From: an uncultured Eubacteriales bacterium
GTDB lineage: Bacteria > Bacillota > Clostridia > TANB77 > CAG-508
Direction: 5' to 3'
Assembly (NCBI GenBank): GCA_902766085.1
Contig: CACXCH010000104.1
Coordinates: 1-13,714, forward strand
Length of the DNA: 13,714 bases
Both the position numbers and the translations under genes were made by a program. Positions 1 through 5,918 of the stretch are shown piece by piece. Positions within the stretch are counted from its first letter, which is position 1. Each line of letters begins with the position of its first letter. Under the pieces are notes generated by a model. It made no database searches, was not told the origin of the DNA, and saw nothing but the letters and a program-made list of their open reading frames with translations.

Positions 1-22
1 AGCTTAATTTTTGTATAATATG

Positions 23-79
23 AAGTTACGGGTTAATGTTTTATTAATTCAAAGCGTAAAAAACATTAATCAGTAACTT
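23..79. repeat. Imperfect palindromic element, copy 1
   Basis: The arms at 23-42 and 60-79 are complementary over 20 positions. The only interruption is a G/A mismatch at 30/72, and there is one G-T pair at 32/70. The loop is about 17 nt and contains AAAGCGTAA. The left arm, read from 25, is GTTACGGGTTAATGTTTT. A related element in reverse orientation lies at 12999-13086: the left arms match at 21 of 23 positions, and the loop there carries the reverse complement TTACGCTTT. A -10-like TATAAT at 14-19 stands just before the left arm. It could be a small non-autonomous palindromic repeat or a structured RNA. The hairpin and the relation to the second copy are read directly from the sequence; the element's nature is inference. 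Confidence 0.65.
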
Positions 80-105
80 TTAGAATAAAAAATTAAAAAA
101 ACTAT

Positions 106-133
106 TTGTTTTTTTGTAATGAAATGGTATAAT
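106..133 (+). promoter_or_regulatory. Promoter of the rubredoxin-flavodiiron operon
   Basis: A -35-like TTGTTT at 106-111 is separated by 16 nt from a perfect TATAAT at 128-133. This is preceded by TGG, giving an extended -10 (TGnTATAAT). The transcript should begin near 140, about 37 nt before the rubredoxin start codon. Confidence 0.7.
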
Positions 134-142
134 AAGAAAAAA

Positions 143-161
143 TTACAAGTAAGTCTTGTAA
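143..161. promoter_or_regulatory. Dyad over the transcription start (possible operator or leader hairpin)
   Basis: TTACAAG at 143-149 and CTTGTAA at 155-161 form a perfect 7-bp inverted repeat with a 5-nt spacer. It sits just downstream of the predicted transcription start and ends 5 nt before the AAGGAGG ribosome binding site. This position suits a repressor operator or a leader hairpin. A redox- or oxygen-responsive regulator would make sense for the operon, but that identity is inference. Confidence 0.45.
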
Positions 162-176
162 AAAAGGAGGTTTAAA

Positions 177-314
177 ATGAAATATAAGTGTAAAATATGC
201 GGATATATTTATGATGAGGAGGTTGAAAAGGTTAAGTTTGAAGACTTACCTGCTGACTGGACTTGCCCACTTTGTGGTGTAGGAAAAGATATGTTTGAAA
301 AAGTTGAAGAATAA
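177..314 (+). CDS. Rubredoxin, short 45-residue type
   Basis: This is a small cytoplasmic iron-sulfur electron carrier. The 45-residue product carries both rubredoxin knuckles, CKIC at residues 5-8 followed by GY, and CPLC at 30-33 followed by GVGKD; the four cysteines would hold one Fe. The FEDLPADW stretch before the second knuckle is classic for the family. Most rubredoxins are about 52-54 residues; here the loop between YD (12-13) and FEDLP is shortened by about 8, as in the known 45-residue Desulfovibrio desulfuricans form. The ATG follows a strong AAGGAGG at a good distance. The gene ends 23 nt before the flavodiiron protein gene, so its natural partner is that enzyme. The call is certain at family level. 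Confidence 0.95.
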   Translation: MKYKCKICGYIYDEEVEKVKFEDLPADWTCPLCGVGKDMFEKVEE

Positions 315-337
315 TAACAAAAGAGAGGAAAACAAAA

Positions 338-1537
338 ATGCAGTGTACTAGAAAAATAGATGATGATTTGTACTGGATTGGTTCAGAAGAAAGAAAATAT
401 AGCTTATTTGAAAACATTATACCAATTAATGGAATATCATATAATTCGTATTTACTATTGGATGAAAAAACGGTTTTACTAGACACAGTTGATTATTCAG
501 TTAGCAGACAATTTTTGGAAAACTTAAAGTACAGATTAAATGGAAGAAAATTGGATTACCTAATTGTTAATCACATGGAACCTGATCATTCTTCAGCAAT
601 TGAAGAAGTAATATTAAGATATCCAGATGTAAAAATTATTGGAAATATACAAACTTCAAAAATGCTGAAACAATTTTTTAACTTTGATGTTGATTCTAGT
701 ATGCAAATTGTAAAAGATGACGAAACGATTTCAACAGGGAAACATAATTTAAAATTTATATTTGCCCCAATGGTTCATTGGCCTGAAGTTATGTTCACTT
801 ATGATGAAACATCAAAAATATTATTTTCTGCAGATGCATTTGGAACCTTTGGAGCACTAAATGGCAACTTATTTAATGATGATTCAGACTTTGAGAAATG
901 TTACTTAAATAATGCAAGAAGATACTATTGTAATATTGTTGGAAAATATGGAATGCAAGTTCAAAGCGCATTGAAAAAGTTGAATGGAACAGAAGTTAAA
1001 AAAATATGTCCATTACATGGCCCAATTTGGAGAGACAATATATCATACATTATAGAAAAATATAATAAATGGAGCAAATATGAACCAGAGGATAAATCAA
1101 TTATTATAATTTATTCATCTGTTTATGGAGACACTGAAAATGTTGCTAATATTTTAGCTAACAAACTAAGTGAAAAAGGAATAAAAAATATAAAAGTATT
1201 TGATTCTTCAAATACCGATTTTTCAATTCTTGTATCAGAGAGCTTTAGGTGTAGCAACATAGCAATACTTTCTACAACATATAATTTAGAAGTATTTCCA
1301 AAGATTGCAGAGTATATTGACCACATAAGAAGAATGAATTTGCAAAATAGAACAATATCTATAATTGAAAATGCAACATGGGCACCAGGAGTATCAAAAT
1401 CAATAAAAGAACAGCTTTCAAAAATGAAAAATATGAATGTTCTAGAAAAAAACTTATCGATTAAATCTTCAATAAAGGACGAACAAGAAAATGATCTTAA
1501 CAACATTGTAGATGAAATAGTAAGTACTTTAAAATAA
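338..1537 (+). CDS. fprA: A-type flavodiiron protein (oxygen/nitric oxide reductase)
   Basis: This cytoplasmic enzyme reduces O2 to water and/or NO to N2O, using electrons from rubredoxin, and protects anaerobes. The 399 residues show the standard two-domain layout. A metallo-beta-lactamase-like diiron domain (about 1-250) is followed by a flavodoxin-like FMN domain (about 253-399) with the phosphate loop SSVYGDTENV at 260-269. All expected diiron ligands are visible: H79-x-E81-x-D83 (followed by H84), H147, D166 and H227. There is no C-terminal rubredoxin or NADH-reductase extension, so it is a class A protein, and the separate rubredoxin upstream is the probable donor. AGAGAGG at 322-328 supports this ATG. 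O2 versus NO preference cannot be read from the sequence. The stop at 1535-1537 lies 11 nt before the next gene. Confidence 0.95.
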   Translation: MQCTRKIDDDLYWIGSEERKYSLFENIIPINGISYNSYLLLDEKTVLLDTVDYSVSRQFLENLKYRLNGRKLDYLIVNHMEPDHSSAIEEVILRYPDVKIIGNIQTSKMLKQFFNFDVDSSMQIVKDDETISTGKHNLKFIFAPMVHWPEVMFTYDETSKILFSADAFGTFGALNGNLFNDDSDFEKCYLNNARRYYCNIVGKYGMQVQSALKKLNGTEVKKICPLHGPIWRDNISYIIEKYNKWSKYEPEDKSIIIIYSSVYGDTENVANILANKLSEKGIKNIKVFDSSNTDFSILVSESFRCSNIAILSTTYNLEVFPKIAEYIDHIRRMNLQNRTISIIENATWAPGVSKSIKEQLSKMKNMNVLEKNLSIKSSIKDEQENDLNNIVDEIVSTLK

Positions 1538-1548
1538 GGAGAATGATT

Positions 1549-2292
1549 ATGTATAGTTTAACATCAGATCCATTTATGATGATTATATTTTTACTTTTAA
1601 TTTTAGAAAATATTGGATCATATATAAGCAATCCATCAGCACTATTAGGCTTAATATTATCAATACCAGGACTTTTAGTAGCAGTAACATTTCACGAATA
1701 TGCTCATGCATTTGTTGCCGACAAATTAGGAGATGATACACCTAGAAGACAAGGAAGATTAACATTAAATCCATTAGCACACTTAGATCCTTATGGTACA
1801 TTTTTAATGATTTTTGCTGGTTTTGGATGGGGAAAACCTGTTGAAATTAATCCAGTAAACTTTAATAGGAAAGTATCAATAAAAGGAGGAAGTGCACTTG
1901 TGGCTATTGCTGGGCCATTAATGAATTTCATACTTGCTATTATTTGTGCTGTTGTATATGGATTGTTATTTAAAACATCATTTGTATATTCCACTGTGGG
2001 TGGGATTGTTATGGATGTAATTTCTTATACAATGTCAATGAATGTTGGACTAGGAGTATTTAATTTAATACCATTGCCACCACTAGATGGCTCAAAAGTA
2101 CTGCTTGCAATATTGCCAACGCGTGCCCAGGAATGGTATGAGAACAACCAAAGAATTTTATACATAGTATTTTTAATTATTTGGATAACACCAATTGCAA
2201 GCCAAATTGTTACACCATTAATAACAACAATAGATCATTGGTTAGTAAAGCTAATTGAGGTAATATCAGGAAAATATATTTGGCTTAATTAA
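1549..2292 (+). CDS. Site-2 protease family zinc membrane protease (M50)
   Basis: This is a predicted intramembrane zinc metalloprotease. From this start the protein has 247 residues. The catalytic HEYAH motif (H49, E50, H53) lies in an early transmembrane helix. The second signature, NLIPLPPLDG, supplies the third zinc ligand (D180). Several hydrophobic helices surround them, and the AGPLMNF segment near residue 121 is typical of this short bacterial M50 group without a PDZ domain. AGGAG at 1537-1541 overlaps the preceding stop codon. It lies only 1 nt from an ATG at 1543 but 7 nt from the ATG at 1549, so I chose 1549. Tight spacing suggests readthrough from the flavodiiron operon. The substrate is unknown; family members cut membrane-bound regulators or clear signal peptides. 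Confidence 0.9.
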   Translation: MYSLTSDPFMMIIFLLLILENIGSYISNPSALLGLILSIPGLLVAVTFHEYAHAFVADKLGDDTPRRQGRLTLNPLAHLDPYGTFLMIFAGFGWGKPVEINPVNFNRKVSIKGGSALVAIAGPLMNFILAIICAVVYGLLFKTSFVYSTVGGIVMDVISYTMSMNVGLGVFNLIPLPPLDGSKVLLAILPTRAQEWYENNQRILYIVFLIIWITPIASQIVTPLITTIDHWLVKLIEVISGKYIWLN

Positions 2293-2318
2293 AAAAATAA
2301 AAAAAGTGAGGAAAATTA

Positions 2319-3311
2319 ATGCAAAAAGATATATACACATTGGGAATTGAATCGAGCTGTGATGAAACATCTGTTGCAGTTGTAAAAAATGGAAGGGAAA
2401 TTTTATCTAATGTTATTAATACACAGATTGCAATTCATACTCTTTATGGTGGAGTTGTCCCAGAAATAGCATCAAGAAATCATATTGAAAACATTACACC
2501 TGTAACGTTAGAAGCAACAAAACAAGCAAACATTACATTGCAAGATGTTGATGCAATATGTGTTACTTATGGGCCAGGTCTTGTTGGAGCATTACTTGTT
2601 GGACTTGCCTATGGAAAGGCTTTAAGCTTTGCATTAAACAAACCTCTTATAGGGGTTAATCATATACAAGGGCACATTGCAGCTAACTATTTAACATATA
2701 AAGAATTAAAACCACCATTTTTATGCATGATGATGTCTGGAGGAAATACACAAATTGTGTATGTTAAAGACTATACCAATTTTGAAGTTTTAGGCAAAAC
2801 CAGAGATGATGCAATTGGAGAGGCATTTGACAAGATAGCAAGAGTAATAGGCCTCGGATACCCAGGTGGACCTAAAGTAGATAATTTGGCAAAAAATGGA
2901 GAAAATGTTATAAAATTGCCTAAAACTCATTTTGACAATTTGGATTTTAGTTTTAGTGGAATAAAAACAGCTATAATAAACTTACATCATAAAAATCCTG
3001 ATATAGACAAGGCTGATTTATGCAAAAGCTTTGAAGCAGTATGCTCTGAAATATTAATTGAAAATATTAAGCAAGCAATAAAGCAAACAGGAATTAAAAC
3101 TGTTTGCCTTGCAGGAGGAGTTTCTGCAAATTCATATATAAGAGATGCATTTTTAAAGCTACAAAATAATGGAATAAAAATTTATATGCCTGATTTGAAG
3201 CTCTGCACTGATAATGCTGCAATGATTGCTTCAGCAGGATATTACAATTTTATAGATGGCAACATAAGTGACTTGAGCTTAAATGCAAAGCCGGATTTAA
3301 AACTAGAGTAA
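2319..3311 (+). CDS. tsaD: tRNA N6-adenosine threonylcarbamoyltransferase TsaD
   Basis: TsaD transfers the threonylcarbamoyl group from TC-AMP to A37 of ANN-decoding tRNAs, acting with TsaB and TsaE, which are not in this window. The 330-residue protein is full length for the family. It begins with the ASKHA-type GIESSCDETSVAVV (9-22), has the metal-binding H115-x3-H119 in NHIQGHIAANYL, the phosphate loop MMSGGNTQIV (138-147), the AGGVSAN segment (265-271), and the late metal ligand D298 in CTDNAAMIASAG. GTGAGGA at 2306-2312 precedes the ATG at a normal distance. It follows the M50 protease by 26 nt, probably in the same transcript. No terminator with a GC stem is visible after it. Confidence 0.97.
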   Translation: MQKDIYTLGIESSCDETSVAVVKNGREILSNVINTQIAIHTLYGGVVPEIASRNHIENITPVTLEATKQANITLQDVDAICVTYGPGLVGALLVGLAYGKALSFALNKPLIGVNHIQGHIAANYLTYKELKPPFLCMMMSGGNTQIVYVKDYTNFEVLGKTRDDAIGEAFDKIARVIGLGYPGGPKVDNLAKNGENVIKLPKTHFDNLDFSFSGIKTAIINLHHKNPDIDKADLCKSFEAVCSEILIENIKQAIKQTGIKTVCLAGGVSANSYIRDAFLKLQNNGIKIYMPDLKLCTDNAAMIASAGYYNFIDGNISDLSLNAKPDLKLE

Positions 3312-3434
3312 AGTGTATATAAAAATGAGTAAACTAGATAGCTCTAAATTAAAGACTATGTCCTATAAAAACTCATAGAAAAAATAAAGGCATTAAGTTT
3401 TTTAATTAACTTTATTATACAAGGGAGGTATTAA

Positions 3435-4145
3435 GTGTCTATTTATGTAATTGGCGATTTACATTTGTCTTTTAAAGAAAGTAAGCCAATGAATATTTTT
3501 GGAGAAAATTGGACAAACCACGAAGAAAAAATAAAAAATAACTGGATGAAAGAAATAAAATATGATGACTTGGTTATTTTACCAGGTGATTTTTCGTGGG
3601 CTATGCACTTGGAAGATACAGAGCTTGATTTCAAATATTTGAACCAATTACCTGGAAATAAAATCCTTTTAAAAGGTAACCACGACTATTGGTGGAATAC
3701 GTTAACTAAAATGGATAACTTTTTAAAGAAAATTGAAGTTAATAATATTAGTTTTATCAACAGCAATGCAATTGAATATAAAAATGCAATTATTGTAGGA
3801 ACAAAGGGATACAATTTCAGTGAACAAGAAAATGACCAAAAGCTAAGAAACAGAGAATACATAAGGCTAGCACTTTCAATAAAATATGCTAAAGAAAAAT
3901 TTAATGTTGAAAACAAAGAAATCATTTGTGCGTTACACTATCCTCCAATTACAAATAATATGGTTAAAGCTAATCAAACAAACGAATTTATAGAAATTCT
4001 AAAAGAAAATAATATACATAGATGTGTTTATGCACATTTACATGGACTAAGCTGTAATAATGCATTTAATGGAATATATAAAGACATAGAATTTAACCTA
4101 ACAAGCTCTGATTTTTTAAACTTTGTACCACTCAAATTGTTATAG
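3435..4145 (+). CDS. Calcineurin-like metallophosphoesterase
   Basis: This is a predicted cytoplasmic dinuclear-metal phosphohydrolase of 236 residues. The metallophosphoesterase motifs appear in order: GDLHLS (7-12), LPGDFSWAM (49-57), LKGNHDYWW (78-86), LHYPP near 166, and YAHLHG near 194, where AHLH replaces the usual GHTH. It resembles the COG1768-type predicted phosphohydrolases; the substrate is unknown. It starts at GTG with GGGAGG at 3423-3428, six bases upstream. The 123-nt gap after tsaD holds only a weak promoter-like match (TTATAC at 3415-3420, poor -35). Its stop codon overlaps the ribosome binding site of the next gene, so the two are likely co-translated. Confidence 0.9.
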   Translation: MSIYVIGDLHLSFKESKPMNIFGENWTNHEEKIKNNWMKEIKYDDLVILPGDFSWAMHLEDTELDFKYLNQLPGNKILLKGNHDYWWNTLTKMDNFLKKIEVNNISFINSNAIEYKNAIIVGTKGYNFSEQENDQKLRNREYIRLALSIKYAKEKFNVENKEIICALHYPPITNNMVKANQTNEFIEILKENNIHRCVYAHLHGLSCNNAFNGIYKDIEFNLTSSDFLNFVPLKLL

Positions 4146-4156
4146 GAGATGAACAA

Positions 4157-5389
4157 TTGAAAAAAAATAAAAAAATTATTTTACCAGTATCAATTATTTT
4201 GATAATATTAATAGTCTTGGCGATAATAACATTTTTTATAATAAAAAAAAGTAAGAAAGATAATAGTATAAAAGAAAACAATAACTATTCTAAAATAGAA
4301 ATTGAAGTGCCAATTGCCAAGCAAAGTAAAAACAAAGCAGTTGACATTAATTCTATTATTCAAAAAAATGAACAAGACGTGACAACTGAAACAATAACAA
4401 AACAAGAAACTGACATTGAATTTAACACTCAATATAGACAAAATTCATCACTAGCTAAAGGCAAAATACAAACATTGCAAGAGGGAAAAGATGGGAAACA
4501 AAATGCTGTTATAAAAAGTGTTTACAAAAATGGAGAATTGATTTCCGAAGAACAAATTTCATCAGAGATAACGGAAGGCTCAATTGACAAAATCGTTGAA
4601 ATTGGAACTGCCAGCTTTTCAAGTAATTATGTTCCAATAATAGGTGACAAATTAAGAGTTACTCCTACTACTATGGCGGTTCACGTTGATCCTGACGAGA
4701 ACTCTGAAAAACTTATAACCCTAAATAAGGATGACCAAGTTATATTAAGAAATAAGCAGGATAATTGGTACTACATACAATACAATACTTATTTAGGATG
4801 GGCACCATCAGATTGTCTAGAGTATGTTGATCCTAATGCAGGAAGTGACGGAGACGAGAACAATGTACAATTTACCAAAGAGCAACTTAGCCAAAATCTT
4901 GGATTTAGTATGCTTGTAAACCAAAGGAGTAATTTAACTCTTGAACAATTTAAAAAAATTTTGTCACAAGATTCAAATGATAAAAACAATGTATTTTCAG
5001 ATAATGCAGAATATTTTTACTATGCCGAAAAACAATACAATATAAATGGTGTGTTTTTAGCCGCAATCGGAATACATGAAAGCGGATGGGGAACATCATC
5101 AATATCACTAAATAAAAAGAATTTATTTGGATACCAAGCTTATGATAGAGATCCATCAGGAAATGCAACAGGATTTGAAACCTATGCTCAAGGGATTGAC
5201 TTGGTTGCAAGAGTACTTGTTAAATATTATCTAAACCCACCAGGAACAAGCATCTATGATGGAGAAACAGCAATAGGAAGATACTATTATGGTTCTACAA
5301 TTACTGCAGTAAACAAGTGCTATGCGACTGACAAAAACTGGGCAAATGGAGTTTATAAATGGATGGTATATTTATATAACAAATTATAA
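4157..5389 (+). CDS. Membrane-anchored G5-SH3-glucosaminidase cell wall hydrolase
   Basis: This is a surface peptidoglycan hydrolase, predicted to be an endo-beta-N-acetylglucosaminidase. The 410 residues divide as follows. A short basic N-terminus leads into one hydrophobic segment (about 7-29), a membrane anchor or uncleaved signal. A spacer follows, then a G5-type domain (about 76-150: QEGKDGKQNAVIKSVYKNGE, ending VEIGTA), a bacterial SH3 domain (about 164-224), and a GH73-like catalytic domain (about 285-410). The likely catalytic acid is E308 in AIGIHESGWGTS, with NLFGYQAYD and YYYGSTI as supporting motifs. G5 and SH3 domains generally bind wall polymers. It starts at TTG with GGAG at 4145-4148, overlapping the end of the upstream gene. 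The catalytic bond specificity is inferred from family resemblance. Confidence 0.88.
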   Translation: MKKNKKIILPVSIILIILIVLAIITFFIIKKSKKDNSIKENNNYSKIEIEVPIAKQSKNKAVDINSIIQKNEQDVTTETITKQETDIEFNTQYRQNSSLAKGKIQTLQEGKDGKQNAVIKSVYKNGELISEEQISSEITEGSIDKIVEIGTASFSSNYVPIIGDKLRVTPTTMAVHVDPDENSEKLITLNKDDQVILRNKQDNWYYIQYNTYLGWAPSDCLEYVDPNAGSDGDENNVQFTKEQLSQNLGFSMLVNQRSNLTLEQFKKILSQDSNDKNNVFSDNAEYFYYAEKQYNINGVFLAAIGIHESGWGTSSISLNKKNLFGYQAYDRDPSGNATGFETYAQGIDLVARVLVKYYLNPPGTSIYDGETAIGRYYYGSTITAVNKCYATDKNWANGVYKWMVYLYNKL

Positions 5390-5405
5390 AATTTTACTTG
5401 CTATT

Positions 5406-5432
5406 TTGGAAAAGTTAGTGTATTATTATAAA
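5406..5432 (+). promoter_or_regulatory. Possible promoter of the three-gene cluster
   Basis: TTGGAA at 5406-5411 and TATAAA at 5427-5432 are separated by 15 nt, short of the optimum. An alternative -10, TATTAT, lies at 5421-5426. The AT-rich gap after the hydrolase gene and the change of gene content make a promoter here likely, but the boxes are weak. Confidence 0.35.
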
Positions 5433-5439
5433 AGAAAGA

Positions 5440-5482
5440 ATATGCTTATAAGACTAATGTTAGATAAAACTTATAAACATAT
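5440..5482 (+). promoter_or_regulatory. Leader hairpin upstream of the cluster's first gene
   Basis: ATATGCTTATAAG (5440-5452) and CTTATAAACATAT (5470-5482) pair at 12 of 13 positions around a 17-nt loop. The stem ends 5 nt before the GGGAGG ribosome binding site at 5488-5493, so it could influence translation or mRNA stability. It is AT-rich and has no T-tract on the + strand, so it is not a classical terminator. Confidence 0.4.
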
Positions 5483-5500
5483 TATATGGGAGGAATAGCA

Positions 5501-5914
5501 ATGAAAAGAATAGCAATGATTTGTACTATTTCATTTTTGATCCTTATTAGTATATTTTGTACTAATTCAGTATATGCTAGTAATAATAATGAAATAATTA
5601 CTGAAGAAACAAAGAGTGAGCTTGTTGAGATTAAAGATAATGAACTAAAGTCAATAGAAGATTACAGGAATGCTTATGCAAGCAACACTTATGGTGCGGT
5701 GGCATACATACTTAATAAGGTTAGAATTTATAGTATTCCATTTTGCTTTTTAGGAATTGCTATAAGTGCTATATATGAATATGTTCTTGGAATTAGACAT
5801 ATGGAAACAAGAGATAAAGGTTTTAATGCTATGATTGCAATTGTTACAATATTCGTAATATGCCAAGTATTACCATTAATCTTTGCAATAGTAGTAAAAG
5901 GATTTAGGGGGTAA
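5501..5914 (+). CDS. Small secreted/membrane protein shaped like a VirB2/TrbC pilin
   Basis: I do not recognise this gene with certainty. From this start it encodes 137 residues. A signal peptide (1-26) ends in VYA, a likely signal peptidase I site. An acidic, charged stretch follows (27-60), then a hydrophobic segment (about 76-97), a short basic loop (GIRHMETRDKG, 98-107) and a second hydrophobic segment (about 109-132), ending in KGFRG. Signal peptide plus two helices joined by a charged loop is the architecture of VirB2/TrbC-type pilin subunits, but the mature part is longer, and no conjugation or type IV secretion genes are nearby. GGGAGG at 5488-5493 lies 7 nt before this ATG and falls inside the reading frame of an upstream ATG at 5486, so I reject 5486 as the start. 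The next gene follows after 4 nt. A structural role with the next two genes is inference. Confidence 0.6.
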   Translation: MKRIAMICTISFLILISIFCTNSVYASNNNEIITEETKSELVEIKDNELKSIEDYRNAYASNTYGAVAYILNKVRIYSIPFCFLGIAISAIYEYVLGIRHMETRDKGFNAMIAIVTIFVICQVLPLIFAIVVKGFRG

Positions 5915-5918
5915 ACGA

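Noticed and set aside
1543..1548. ATG at 1543 as the start of the M50 protease
   Set aside because: It is only 1 nt from the AGGAG ribosome binding site; the ATG at 1549 has normal spacing.
3312..3434. 123-nt gap after tsaD as a riboswitch or small RNA
   Set aside because: Only a distant 6-bp inverted repeat (ATGAGT/ACTCAT) and a weak promoter-like match are present; no known riboswitch motif is recognisable.
5486..5500. Upstream ATG giving a 5-residue longer pilin-like protein
   Set aside because: This ATG overlaps the GGGAGG ribosome binding site that serves the ATG at 5501, and the residues it would add precede a perfect signal peptide start.
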